Below, in pieces: positions 1-10,974 of a stretch of 64,000 nt of DNA (position 1 is the first letter of the stretch; each line of letters starts with the position of its first letter). The notes below the pieces were generated by a model. That model saw only the letters and a list, made by a program, of their open reading frames with translations, was not told the origin of the DNA and did no database searches. Position numbers and translations under genes: made by a program. Origin of the DNA: Achromobacter xylosoxidans (GTDB lineage Bacteria > Pseudomonadota > Gammaproteobacteria > Burkholderiales > Burkholderiaceae_B). The stretch is taken from assembly GCF_014490035.1 (NCBI RefSeq), contig NZ_CP061008.1, positions 1-64,000 on the forward strand, read 5' to 3'.

Positions 1-1353
1 GTGCTGCGCGTTGCCGCTCCCAACCGGTTCAAACTGGATTGGGTACGGAAGAACTTTTCCCACCAGATCGAAGCGTTGGCCGCGGAGTGGTTCGAGCGTC
101 CGGTGCAGGTGCTGTTCGAGTTGCCGACGCAAGGCGCCACGCCGCGCATGCCGGTCGCGCCCGTACGCGCCGCACCCGCGGCGCCCGCGTATCCGTCCGC
201 TGCTTCCCCTTCAGGCGGCGCGCCGCCACCGATGGCCCCGGTAGCGCCTGCCCCCGCAGCCCCGGCGACCACGGCGGCCGCGCAAGCCGCGCAAGCGGTG
301 AACGCGGACGCGGCAAGCATCGTGTACGAGCGTTCGCGCCTGAACACCGACCTGACGTTCGAGAACTTCGTGACGGGTAAGGCGAACCAGCTGGCGCGCG
401 CCGCAGCGTTGCAGGTGGCCGAGAACCCTGGCACGTCCTACAACCCGCTGTTCCTGTACGGCGGCGTGGGCCTGGGCAAGACCCACCTGATCCACGCCAT
501 CGGCAATGCGATGGTGGCGGCGGGCACCGGCGTGCGCGTGCGCTACGTGCATGCCGACCAGTACGTGTCCGACGTGGTGAAGGCCTACCAGCGCAAGGCG
601 TTCGACGACTTCAAGCGTTACTACCATTCGCTCGACCTGCTGCTGATCGACGATATCCAGTTCTTCTCCGGCAAGAACCGCACGCAGGAAGAATTCTTCT
701 ACGCGTTCGAAGCGATGGTGGCCCAGCGCAAGCAGATCATCATCACCAGCGATACCTATCCGAAGGAACTGTCGGGCATCGACAGCCGCCTGATCTCGCG
801 CTTCGACTCCGGCCTGACGGTGGCCATCGAGCCGCCGGAACTGGAAATGCGCGTGGCGATCCTGCTGCGCAAGGCGGAATCCGAAGGCGTGCCCATGCCC
901 GAGGAAGTGGCGTTCTTCATCGCCAAGCACCTGCGCAGCAACGTGCGCGAGCTGGAAGGCGCGCTGCGCAAGGTGCTGGCCTATGCGCGCTTCCATGGCC
1001 GCGACGTGCTCACGGTGGATGTCTGCAAGGAAGCCCTGAAGGACCTGCTGTCCGTGTCCAACGGCCAGATCACCGTGGAGAACATCCAGAAGACGGTGGC
1101 GGATTTCTACAAGATCAAAGTGGCCGACATGTATTCGAAACGCCGGCCCGCCAATATCGCTTTGCCGCGCCAGGTCGCGATGTACCTGGCGAAGGAGCTG
1201 ACCCAGAAAAGCCTGCCGGAAATCGGCGATCTGTTCGGTGGCCGTGATCACACCACCGTGCTGCATGCCGTACGCAAGATTTCCGACGCCCGCGCCAAGC
1301 AAGCGGAGCTCAACCATACCCTGCACGTGTTGGAACAAACTCTAAAAGGATGA
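1..1353 (+). CDS. dnaA: Chromosomal replication initiator protein DnaA (5' end cut by window edge)
   Basis: Initiator ATPase that binds DnaA boxes at oriC and opens the duplex. The 450 visible residues contain the end of domain I, a long Pro/Ala-rich domain II linker (visible residues about 42-100), the AAA+ domain with Walker A GGVGLGKT (about 154-161) and Walker B LLLIDDIQ (about 213-220), and the C-terminal DNA-binding domain with [11 protein letters not shown]. The GTG at base 1 is not a believable start: the family has about 20 more N-terminal residues, and the first visible residues fit the interior of domain I. The gene therefore begins before the window. Its TGA lies within the 5' end of the dnaN region, so the two genes are almost certainly co-transcribed. 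Confidence 0.97.
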   Translation: MLRVAAPNRFKLDWVRKNFSHQIEALAAEWFERPVQVLFELPTQGATPRMPVAPVRAAPAAPAYPSAASPSGGAPPPMAPVAPAPAAPATTAAAQAAQAVNADAASIVYERSRLNTDLTFENFVTGKANQLARAAALQVAENPGTSYNPLFLYGGVGLGKTHLIHAIGNAMVAAGTGVRVRYVHADQYVSDVVKAYQRKAFDDFKRYYHSLDLLLIDDIQFFSGKNRTQEEFFYAFEAMVAQRKQIIITSDTYPKELSGIDSRLISRFDSGLTVAIEPPELEMRVAILLRKAESEGVPMPEEVAFFIAKHLRSNVRELEGALRKVLAYARFHGRDVLTVDVCKEALKDLLSVSNGQITVENIQKTVADFYKIKVADMYSKRRPANIALPRQVAMYLAKELTQKSLPEIGDLFGGRDHTTVLHAVRKISDARAKQAELNHTLHVLEQTLKG

Positions 1354-1355
1354 AC

Positions 1356-2465
1356 ATGCAACTCGTACAAACCACACGCGATGCATTGCTGAAACCGCTG
1401 TCGACTGTGGCGGGCATCGTCGAAAGACGCCATACCCTGCCCATCCTCGCGAACATCCTGATGCGCAAGGAAGGCAACAAGGTTGCCTTCATTGCGACCG
1501 ACCTGGAAGTACAGATCACCACCCATGCCGACTTCGGCGTGGGTCAAGACAACGAATCCACCACGGTCGCGGCGCGCAAGCTGCTGGATATCCTGAAGGC
1601 TCTGCCGGACACCGGCGACGTGCGCCTGGCGCTGGCCAGCAACAAGCTGTCGGTGCAGTCGGCCAAGAGCCGCTTCGCCCTGCAGACGCTGGCCGCCAGC
1701 GAATTCCCCACCGTGGCCCAGCCCGAGCAGTGGGACGTGTCGCTGACCATGCCGCAGCGCACGCTGCGCCACCTGTTCAACATGGTGCACTTCGCCATGG
1801 CGCAACAGGACATCCGCTACTACCTGAACGGCATGCTGCTGGTGTTTGAACCGGGCCGCGTGCGCGCGGTCGCCACCGACGGCCACCGCCTGGCGCACTG
1901 CTCGACCGAAGCCGACGGCATCAGCGAACGCCATGAAGTGATCGTGCCGCGCAAGACCGTGCTGGAAATGCAGCGCCTGCTGGAAGACTCCGACGAGCCC
2001 GTTTCCATCGACGTGGCGCCGGGCCAGATCCGCTTCCGCTTCGGCGACGTGGAACTCGTCTCCAAGCTGGTGGAAGGCAAGTTCCCGGACTTCACGCGCG
2101 TGATCCCGACCAACTACACGCGCCATTTCCTGGTCGGCCGCGAAGCGCTCCAGGGCAGCCTGCAGCGCGCCGCCATCCTGACCACCGACAAGTTCAAGGG
2201 CGTGCGCCTGCAACTGGCGCAGAACCAGATGAAGATCTCGTCCTCCAACGCCGAGCAGGAAGAGGCGCAGGAAGAAATCGACATCGACTACGGCCATGAA
2301 GCCCTCGATGTGGGCTTCAACGTCGGCTACCTGCTCGACGTGCTGTCCAACGTCAAGGTAGACAACATCCAGTGGTCGGTCATGCCCGACGCCAACGCGT
2401 CTGCGCTCATCACCCTGCCCGAAGACGACCAGTTCAAGTACGTCGTCATGCCCATGCGGATTTGA
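1356..2465 (+). CDS. dnaN: DNA polymerase III beta subunit (sliding clamp)
   Basis: Ring-shaped processivity clamp that tethers the replicative polymerase and repair factors to DNA. The 369-residue length and the pattern of three repeated clamp domains fit the family; the N-terminus (LLKPLSTVAGIVERRHTLPIL) aligns with the E. coli clamp start, and the C-terminus ends YVVMPMRI, matching the typical VVMPMRL. Two in-frame ATGs exist, at 1350 (overlapping the dnaA stop as ATGA) and 1356. I chose 1356 because the GGA Shine-Dalgarno core at 1348-1350 is then five bases upstream, whereas it would overlap the 1350 start. The neighbours dnaA and gyrB give the usual origin-proximal order. Confidence 0.96.
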   Translation: MQLVQTTRDALLKPLSTVAGIVERRHTLPILANILMRKEGNKVAFIATDLEVQITTHADFGVGQDNESTTVAARKLLDILKALPDTGDVRLALASNKLSVQSAKSRFALQTLAASEFPTVAQPEQWDVSLTMPQRTLRHLFNMVHFAMAQQDIRYYLNGMLLVFEPGRVRAVATDGHRLAHCSTEADGISERHEVIVPRKTVLEMQRLLEDSDEPVSIDVAPGQIRFRFGDVELVSKLVEGKFPDFTRVIPTNYTRHFLVGREALQGSLQRAAILTTDKFKGVRLQLAQNQMKISSSNAEQEEAQEEIDIDYGHEALDVGFNVGYLLDVLSNVKVDNIQWSVMPDANASALITLPEDDQFKYVVMPMRI

Positions 2466-2542
2466 TCCGCGCCCATCGTGGGTTTGTGCCGCTTGCGGGC
2501 CTGAGGGCCCGTGGGCGGTCCGGCCGCCAGGCCGTTCTTTAA

Positions 2543-5008
<2,466 letters not shown>

Positions 5009-5066
5009 TGATTGTAGGATCCCGTGAATATTTGGTTTTTTCTCTGAATATTTAGAGTTCGTTCAA

Positions 5067-5094
5067 GGGGGCTGCTTTTGCAGCCCCTTTTTTT
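5067..5094 (+). terminator. Rho-independent terminator after gyrB
   Basis: Perfect 8-bp stem GGGGCTGC / GCAGCCCC with a TTTT loop, followed directly by seven T residues. It lies 58 bp after the gyrB stop and closes the dnaA-dnaN-gyrB unit. Confidence 0.9.
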
Positions 5095-5270
5095 CCGAAT
5101 GACGAAGTGACCCTTATCTCCAGGCTTGAGCCCAAGGCGCATGTGGATCTCATGGGGGATGCTTAGCTTCCCGTTCGAAGCCGCGGGCAGCCCATTGTTT
5201 TTTTGATGGAATGGATTGTTGCGAAGGTGGTTAGCATCTGGGCTCTTGTCCCTCAGAGCAAGGAAGATAG

Positions 5271-6161
5271 ATGCTTCAACTGTTCACCCCTCTCGCCCAA
5301 ATACCCTGGATCGCGCCTGCTCTTTGGGCAGGGCTTCTTTTGCTGCTATGCCTTTGGATCAGGACGCGCGCGGGATCCACGCATTTTCTCTTGGACCGCC
5401 TATGGCGAATCGCAGCAGGTCGGCGCGACGTTCAGGATTCAGTGCTGAGAGATATCCAACAGGAAAGTCGCGACCTGGAGATCTTCAGGTTCTCCTATCG
5501 CATGCCCGTGCAATCCTTGGCCGACCTGCACAAGCTCGAAAGCTGGGCGAAAGCCCACAATGTCGGGATGTTGAGGCTGAAGATTTTGTGGCGCTGGGTC
5601 GATGTGCGCAATTCGGAGGTCGTGCTCAGGCCGCGCAGGGCGTCGAAATGGGGTCTCTTCCTCCTCCTCGTCCTATTGTGGATCATGTCGTTGAGCACTG
5701 GTTCCTTGCTCGCTTCGCCCAACGGGTACTTTCACATGAAAGAGTCTAAGGTCTGGTTCAAGACGGACGCGAATACGGTGAAAAACGTGACCCTATGGGG
5801 CGATGACTGGGTTTTCGCTGCCACGGAATGCGCTGCGGAAGGTCCAGATCTTCAGCAGAAAACAGGCTTTCGGAAATCGGAGCTGCTCGACCTATGCAAG
5901 GCGTTGGCAAGTGGCAGCATGGAAGACCATGTGCGCTCGCTCGTGAAGCAGCAGAGGGGGCTAGCCCTAATCTTGCTTCTCCCCTCTCTTGTGGGTCTGG
6001 CTATTGTCGTTCGCGCAGCTTTAGGCGCGGGCGAGGCGGAAAAGCTCTGGAAGGAGCTGTATTGCGCGCCTGCCGTACCCAAGGTAATTGAGCCGAGCAG
6101 GATCCCGCCCATCAACAGCGGAGGCACGCCTCAAAATGACCGCGCAGAGGGATCCGTCTAG
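5271..6161 (+). CDS. Hypothetical membrane protein, three predicted transmembrane segments
   Basis: I do not recognise a family with confidence. The 296-residue protein has a hydrophobic segment near the N-terminus (about 12-31), a second at about 126-146 and a third at about 227-249. Charged soluble stretches lie between them; the 147-226 stretch has three Cys. The start at 5271 is supported by AAGGA ending about six bases upstream. The region from the gyrB terminator to the end of this gene is visibly richer in A+T than its surroundings and has less strict third-position G/C use, which suggests acquisition by transfer. It converges on the LysR gene at 6204. No partner gene suggests a function. 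Confidence 0.6.
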   Translation: MLQLFTPLAQIPWIAPALWAGLLLLLCLWIRTRAGSTHFLLDRLWRIAAGRRDVQDSVLRDIQQESRDLEIFRFSYRMPVQSLADLHKLESWAKAHNVGMLRLKILWRWVDVRNSEVVLRPRRASKWGLFLLLVLLWIMSLSTGSLLASPNGYFHMKESKVWFKTDANTVKNVTLWGDDWVFAATECAAEGPDLQQKTGFRKSELLDLCKALASGSMEDHVRSLVKQQRGLALILLLPSLVGLAIVVRAALGAGEAEKLWKELYCAPAVPKVIEPSRIPPINSGGTPQNDRAEGSV

Positions 6162-6203
6162 CTGGATGCGCATATCTTGGTATAGGCCGGACTCGCAATC
6201 CTT

Positions 6204-7127
6204 CTACACCTGCACATCATTGGCCCAAGGCTCGGCCGTCAAGCGCTCCGCCAGATATTCGATGAACGCCTGCACCCGGGCCGGCCGGCGGCGACCAGGC
6301 GGGGTGACGATGTGCAGGGCGATGGGATCGACCTGCCAGTCGTCCATCACGGTTTCCAGCGCACCTGATTGCAAATCCTTCCACGCCAGGAACTCCGGCT
6401 GCAAGGCCAGCCCCATGCCCGCCTGCAGCGCCGGCGTCAGGGCTTCGGCGTTGTTCACGTTCAGGTGCACGGGCAGCGACTGTGAAAACTCGCCGTGCTT
6501 TTCATGACGGAAACGCCAGCTCGTGCCGTTGCGTGCATACATGTATTGCAGCGCCGTGTGCTGCGCCAGGTCCTTTGGATGTTTGGGCCGTCCCGCGCGC
6601 TTGAAGTAGCTGGGTGCGCCCACCAGCAGGATGCGCACCGAGCACAGGCGGCGTGCCAGCAGCGTCGAGTCCACGAGGTTGGAGATGCGCAGCGCCAGGT
6701 CGAAGCGTTCGGAGACCAGGTCGGCCTGCTTGTCGCTGAATTCGATCTCCAGGGCCACGTCGGGATTGGCCTGCATGAAGGGAGGCAGCATCGGCGCCAG
6801 ATGCGTGACGCCGAAGGACATGGGCGCGGACAGCCTGATCTTGCCGCGCAGGCTGCTCGACTTTTCCGTCACCTCGGATTCGACCGCCTCGCCCTCTTCC
6901 AATATGCGCGCTGCGCGTTCCAGCGCCGCGTAGCCGGATTCGGTCAAGGTCATGCTGCGGGACGTCCGATGAAACAGCGTCGTCTTCATGCGGGCTTCCA
7001 GACGGCTGATGGTCTTGGAAACCGTGGCCTGCGACAAGGCGAACTCGGCCGCCGCCTTGGCGAATGATCCGGTCTCGGCGACCTTGGCGAAGATCGCCCA
7101 ACCTTCTAAATCCGGCAGCTTGCTCAT
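6204..7127 (-). CDS. LysR-family transcriptional regulator
   Basis: A 307-residue LTTR with an N-terminal winged helix-turn-helix (about residues 5-63, with FAKAAAEFALSQATVSKTISRLE) and a periplasmic-binding-protein-like effector domain. It is transcribed divergently from the hydrolase gene at 7445 across a 317-bp gap, the classical arrangement for an LTTR controlling its neighbour. The effector is unknown. The likely targets are the hydrolase and perhaps the whole run of plus-strand genes to 13.4 kb. Assignment to the family is secure; the regulatory target is inferred from position. Confidence 0.88.
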   Translation of the reverse strand: MSKLPDLEGWAIFAKVAETGSFAKAAAEFALSQATVSKTISRLEARMKTTLFHRTSRSMTLTESGYAALERAARILEEGEAVESEVTEKSSSLRGKIRLSAPMSFGVTHLAPMLPPFMQANPDVALEIEFSDKQADLVSERFDLALRISNLVDSTLLARRLCSVRILLVGAPSYFKRAGRPKHPKDLAQHTALQYMYARNGTSWRFRHEKHGEFSQSLPVHLNVNNAEALTPALQAGMGLALQPEFLAWKDLQSGALETVMDDWQVDPIALHIVTPPGRRRPARVQAFIEYLAERLTAEPWANDVQV

Positions 7128-7444
7128 CTCGTATTCCTGGGAAATGCCCGCGCCGATGATAGCCCCTGCCTATGGCATGGACAAGAATGGTGTTGAACGC
7201 AGCGCAGCAAAGGACTGTCACGCCATGGTCATCATGCAAGAAATGGAAAGGATGGAATTCCATGCTGCGGGTTCTCAGGAACGCGGCCGCTCCCTACTAT
7301 GCATACACCGACAGACGAGATGTACGGGCCCTTCCAGCGGCACCCCGCCATCGTCACAACGGTGCAGACCGGGATGGTTTGCCAGCTACACCGAATTCTT
7401 CGCTGCCGCCTTCCTTGATAGTTTTCCTTAAAGAGAGATCCGCC
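7128..7444. promoter_or_regulatory. Divergent intergenic region between LysR gene and hydrolase gene
   Basis: No gene is evident in these 317 bp; the long open frame that crosses it upstream of 7445 lacks family similarity before the hydrolase start. A perfect 12-bp palindrome ATGGAATTCCAT at 7252-7263 is the most obvious candidate for regulator binding, and an AAAGAGAG ribosome-binding site lies just before the ATG at 7445. I could not pick a convincing -35/-10 pair. Confidence 0.45.
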
Positions 7445-8131
7445 ATGTCCGCCAACAAATACCTCGAAGTCCTGACCCCGCAGAACAGCCAGATCATCTT
7501 CATCGACCAGCAGCCGCAGATGGCCTTCGGCGTGCAGTCCATCGACCGCCAGACGCTGAAGAACAATGTGGTGGGCTTGGCCAAGGCCGCACGCGCCTTC
7601 AATATCCCGACCACCATCACTACCGTCGAAACCGATAGCTTCTCTGGCAATACCTACCCCGAACTGCTGGCTGTGTTCCCCGAGAACAAGATCCTGGAGC
7701 GCACCTCCATGAACTCCTGGGACGACCAGAACGTGCGCGACGCGCTGGCCGCCAATGGCCGCAAGAAAGTGATCGTCGCCGGCCTGTGGACCGAGGTCTG
7801 CAACACCACCTTCGCGCTGTGCGCCATGCTGGAAGGCGAGTACGAAATCTACATGGTGGCTGATGCTTCGGGCGGCACCTCGGTGGACGCGCACAAGTAC
7901 GCCATGGACCGCATGGTGCAGGCTGGCGCCGTGCCGATGACCTGGTTGCAGGTGATGCTGGAATGGCAGCGCGACTGGGCCCGCAAGGAGACCTATGACG
8001 CCGTCACGGGCATCGTGAAGGAACACTCCGGCGCCTACGGCATGGGCATCGACTACGCCGTCACCCACGTGCACAAGCTGGCAGAGCGCGTGCAGCACGG
8101 TGAACGCATCGGCCCCAACCCCGCCAAGTAA
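7445..8131 (+). CDS. Isochorismatase-fold cysteine hydrolase (YcaC-like)
   Basis: A 228-residue member of the isochorismatase-like hydrolase superfamily, close in layout to YcaC. The catalytic Asp (FIDQQPQ, D21) and nucleophilic Cys (GLWTEVCN, C119) are visible, with a basic residue in the ENKILER stretch (K82 or R86) in the place of the third catalytic residue. The substrate is unknown; relatives hydrolyse amide or carbamoyl compounds. The open frame runs further upstream, but the real start is at 7445, where AAAGAGAG precedes the ATG and similarity begins. A terminator follows, so it can be transcribed separately from the downstream operon. The divergent LysR gene is its probable regulator. 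Confidence 0.88.
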   Translation: MSANKYLEVLTPQNSQIIFIDQQPQMAFGVQSIDRQTLKNNVVGLAKAARAFNIPTTITTVETDSFSGNTYPELLAVFPENKILERTSMNSWDDQNVRDALAANGRKKVIVAGLWTEVCNTTFALCAMLEGEYEIYMVADASGGTSVDAHKYAMDRMVQAGAVPMTWLQVMLEWQRDWARKETYDAVTGIVKEHSGAYGMGIDYAVTHVHKLAERVQHGERIGPNPAK

Positions 8132-8139
8132 ACCGCAAG

Positions 8140-8184
8140 CCGGATCGTCCAGACAGCGTCTGGCCGGTCCGGCGCCTTGTTTTT
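8140..8184 (+). terminator. Rho-independent terminator after the hydrolase gene
   Basis: Long hairpin from CCGGATCGTCCAGAC to GTCTGGCCGGTCCGG (8140-8172) with an AGC loop, one mismatch and one G-T pair, followed by a T-rich tract ending near 8184. It lies eight bases after the hydrolase stop. Confidence 0.75.
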
Positions 8185-8261
8185 GAACACGGCGTTTTGA
8201 ACACGGCGGGCGGCGGGACTTGCGGGTCCGAATGCCGCCTGGCGCGATCCAGGAGAGTCCC

Positions 8262-9854
8262 ATGCCAGATCAGAAGAATCCCGCCGCGCGCGGCACCTTC
8301 GCGCCCTTGCGCCAGTCCGTGTTCGCCGTGCTGTGGGCCGCGACCGTGCTGGGCAACGTGGGCAGCTTCATGCGGGACGTGGCCAGTTCGTGGCTGGTGA
8401 CCGACCTGTCGGCCAGCCCGGCCGCGGTGGCGCTGATCCAGACGGCGGCGACCCTGCCCATCTTCCTGCTGGCGATTCCCGCTGGCGTGCTGTCCGACAT
8501 CCTGGACCGGCGCCGCTTCCTGATCTTCGTGCAGCTGCTGCTTGCTTCGGTCAGCGGCACGCTGCTGCTGCTGTCGCATTTCGGCGCGCTGACGGTCGAT
8601 TACCTGATCGCCCTGACCTTCGTCGGCGGCATCGGCGCGGCCTTGATGGGACCGACCTGGCAATCCATCGTCCCCGAACTCGTACCGCGCGAAGAACTCA
8701 AGGGCGCGGTGGCGCTCAATTCGCTGGGCATCAACATCGCCCGCGCCATCGGTCCGGCGGCGGGCGGCCTGATCCTGGCCAGCTTCGGCGCGGCCGTCAC
8801 CTATGGGCTGGACGTGCTGAGCTACGTGTTCGTCATTGCCGCACTGCTGTGGTGGAAGCGTCCCGCGGCCGTCGATAGCGCGCTGTCGGAGAACTTCTTC
8901 GGCGCGTTCCGCGCCGGCCTGCGCTACACGCGGGCCAGCAAGGAGCTGCACCGCGTGTTGCTGCGCGCCGCCGTCTTCTTCCTGTTCGCCAGCGCGGTCT
9001 GGGCCTTGTTGCCGCTGGTGGCGCGGCAGATGCTGGGCGGCTCCTCGGGCTTTTACGGCGTGCTGCTGGGCGCGGTGGGCGCAGGAGCCATCATCGGCGC
9101 CCTGCTGCTGCCCAGGCTGGGCGCCCGCCTGAATGCCGACGGGTTGGTGCTGCTGGCGTCGGTGGCCAGCGCGGCGGTCATGGCCGTGCTGGTGTTCGCG
9201 CCGCCGCAATGGCTGGCCGTGCTGATGCTGGTGGTGCTGGGCATGGGCTGGATCACCGCGCTCACCACGTTCAATGGCGTGGCCCAGGCCGTGCTGCCCA
9301 ACTGGGTGCGCGGCCGCGGACTGGCGGTGTACCTGATGGTCTTCAACGGCGCGATGGCCGCCGGCAGTTTGGGCTGGGGCCTGGTGGCGCGCGAGATCGG
9401 CGTGCCCTACGCTCTGGCGGTCAGCGCCGCCGGACTGGTCGCGGTTGCGCTGCTGTTTCATCGCGCCAGCCTGCCGGTTGGCGAGGCGGATCTGCAGGCG
9501 TCGAATCACTGGCCGGAGCCGCTGGTCGCTGAACCGGTGGCCCACGACCGCGGTCCGGTGCTGGTGCAGGTCGAGTACCGCATCCGCCAGGAAGACCGCC
9601 CTGCCTTTCTGGATGCGATGCAGCGCCTGTCGCAGGAGCGCCTGCGCGACGGCGCCTATGCCTGGGGCGTGGTCGAGCACACCAGTGACCCGCAGCGGGT
9701 GGTCGAGTGGTTCTTCGTCGAATCCTGGGCCGAACACCTGCGTCAGCATCATCGGGTGTCGCATGCCGATGCCGATCTGCAAGCGGAAGCGCTGCGCTTT
9801 CACATGGGGCCGGACAAGCCCGAAGTGCATCACTTCCTGGCCTTGAAGCGCTGA
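8262..9854 (+). CDS. MFS_3-type exporter with C-terminal antibiotic-biosynthesis-monooxygenase-like domain
   Basis: A 530-residue protein of the EntS-like MFS group (efflux of small molecules or siderophores). About 12 membrane helices occupy residues 1-415, with the DILDRRR loop after helix 2. Residues about 425-528 form a soluble extension with the ABM ferredoxin-like pattern (VLVQVEYRIRQEDRPAFLDAM, then RVVEWFFVESWAEHLRQHHR). The start at 8262 follows an excellent AGGAGAG. The extension may sense, bind or modify the transported compound. The pirin gene follows within about 80 bp, and the genes to 13.4 kb are probably one operon. The MFS assignment is firm; the function of the extension is not. 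Confidence 0.85.
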   Translation: MPDQKNPAARGTFAPLRQSVFAVLWAATVLGNVGSFMRDVASSWLVTDLSASPAAVALIQTAATLPIFLLAIPAGVLSDILDRRRFLIFVQLLLASVSGTLLLLSHFGALTVDYLIALTFVGGIGAALMGPTWQSIVPELVPREELKGAVALNSLGINIARAIGPAAGGLILASFGAAVTYGLDVLSYVFVIAALLWWKRPAAVDSALSENFFGAFRAGLRYTRASKELHRVLLRAAVFFLFASAVWALLPLVARQMLGGSSGFYGVLLGAVGAGAIIGALLLPRLGARLNADGLVLLASVASAAVMAVLVFAPPQWLAVLMLVVLGMGWITALTTFNGVAQAVLPNWVRGRGLAVYLMVFNGAMAAGSLGWGLVAREIGVPYALAVSAAGLVAVALLFHRASLPVGEADLQASNHWPEPLVAEPVAHDRGPVLVQVEYRIRQEDRPAFLDAMQRLSQERLRDGAYAWGVVEHTSDPQRVVEWFFVESWAEHLRQHHRVSHADADLQAEALRFHMGPDKPEVHHFLALKR

Positions 9855-9877
9855 CGGACAGCATCGGGAGCACGTCC

Positions 9878-9943
9878 ATGAATCACATGAAGCCTGCCGC
9901 CGTGATCGGCGACAGTCCGGCCACGGAGGCGCATCATGATTGA
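9878..9943 (+). CDS. Possible 21-residue leader peptide overlapping the pirin start
   Basis: A short frame (MNHMKPAAVIGDSPATEAHHD) begins at 9878 after a CGGGAG stretch. Its stop at 9941-9943 overlaps the pirin ATG at 9936 by eight bases. The arrangement would allow translational coupling to the pirin gene. No family is known, and it may be chance; only its position makes it notable. Confidence 0.25.
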   Translation: MNHMKPAAVIGDSPATEAHHD

Positions 9944-10640
9944 GCGCCGTCCGCTTGCGAGCCTGGGCCACGAACGCCGCGGCTGGCTGGATGCCAAGCA
10001 TCACTTTTCCTTCGCGGCCTACCAGGACCCCGAGCGCATGAGCTGGGGCGCGCTGCGCGCATGGAACGATGAAACCATCGCGCCGGGCGCAGGGTTTCCG
10101 CCCTTGTTGCACTCGGACGTGGAAATCATTACCTGCGTGCGGGAAGGCGCGCTCACCCATGAAGACGATCTGGGCAATCGCGGCCGCACCCGCGCTGGCG
10201 AAGTGCAGGTCGTGAGCGCGGGCAGTGGGGTGAGGCATGCCGAATTCAATATGGAAGGCGGACCCGCGCACGTCTTCCAGATTTGGATAGAGCCGGACCG
10301 CCGCGGCGCGCCGCCCAGTTGGGGCCGGAAGTCCTTTACCCGCGAAGCCTGCAAGGGACGCTTCATCACGCTGGCCAGCGGCATCGACGGCGACGATGAT
10401 GCGCTGCCCATCCGCAGCGACGCGCGCGTGCTTGCGGTGGCGCTCAAAGCAGGCGAAGCCGTCGTTTACCGCTTCGCGCGCGGCCGCCGCCGCGGCTATC
10501 TGGTCGCCTCCAAGGGCAGATTGCAAGTCAACGGCGTGGAGATTGGCTCAGGCGATGGCGCCGCCATCCGCGACGAAACCGATGTGCGCCTCATGGCCTT
10601 GGACGATGCCGAAGTGCTCCTGGCCGATACGCACGCATGA
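9936..10640 (+). CDS. Pirin-family bicupin protein with a changed metal ligand
   Basis: A 234-residue two-cupin protein of the YhhW/pirin group; relatives are metal-dependent quercetin 2,3-dioxygenases or redox-sensing regulators. Numbering matches E. coli YhhW: H59, H101 and E103 are present (LLHSDVEI, GVRHAEFN), but the position of the first ligand, His57, is Leu (FPPLLHSD). The codon is TTG, clearly not a reading slip. GNRGRTRAGEVQVVSAG is typical of the family. The metal site is therefore incomplete, and dioxygenase activity should not be assumed. It sits between the MFS exporter and xapX in an apparent operon. Confidence 0.88.
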   Translation: MIERRPLASLGHERRGWLDAKHHFSFAAYQDPERMSWGALRAWNDETIAPGAGFPPLLHSDVEIITCVREGALTHEDDLGNRGRTRAGEVQVVSAGSGVRHAEFNMEGGPAHVFQIWIEPDRRGAPPSWGRKSFTREACKGRFITLASGIDGDDDALPIRSDARVLAVALKAGEAVVYRFARGRRRGYLVASKGRLQVNGVEIGSGDGAAIRDETDVRLMALDDAEVLLADTHA

Positions 10641-10681
10641 GCGGCGCGCGCTCATAACCCCTACACAACGCGAGGACGCAC

Positions 10682-10945
10682 ATGAAGATCTATCTACTTT
10701 CCCTGGGCGCCGGACTGCTGGTCGGCGTGGTCTACAGCCTTCTGCAGGTCCGCTCGCCCGCTCCGCCGCTGGTGGCGTTGATCGGCCTGCTGGGCATATT
10801 GGTCGGCGAGCAGGTCATTCCCGTGGGCAAGCAACTGCTCAAGGGCACCGCCTTCGTCGCGGCCTGTGACAAGGAAAAGGCCGTGAGCCACGTGCTCGGG
10901 CAATTGCCTGGCCGCCACCAGGCTCAAGACAAGGAACACGGCTGA
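10682..10945 (+). CDS. XapX domain protein (DUF1427)
   Basis: An 87-residue inner-membrane protein with two predicted helices (about 4-22 and 30-48), the second containing the conserved IGLLGILVGEQ stretch, and a short charged cytoplasmic tail. XapX proteins are small, of unknown biochemical role, and often sit beside hydrolases and amidohydrolases, as here. The start at 10682 follows a GAGGA motif. It is 41 bp after the pirin gene and 29 bp before the amidohydrolase gene. Confidence 0.85.
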   Translation: MKIYLLSLGAGLLVGVVYSLLQVRSPAPPLVALIGLLGILVGEQVIPVGKQLLKGTAFVAACDKEKAVSHVLGQLPGRHQAQDKEHG

Positions 10946-10974
10946 GCCGGTTCCCGCATCCAAGGAGATATTGC

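Noticed and set aside
1..3. GTG at base 1 as the start of dnaA
   Set aside because: The first visible residues match the interior of DnaA domain I; the gene begins before the window.
8061..10526. An 821-codon minus-strand frame over the MFS and pirin genes
   Set aside because: Shadow frame; the plus-strand genes have motifs and ribosome-binding sites.
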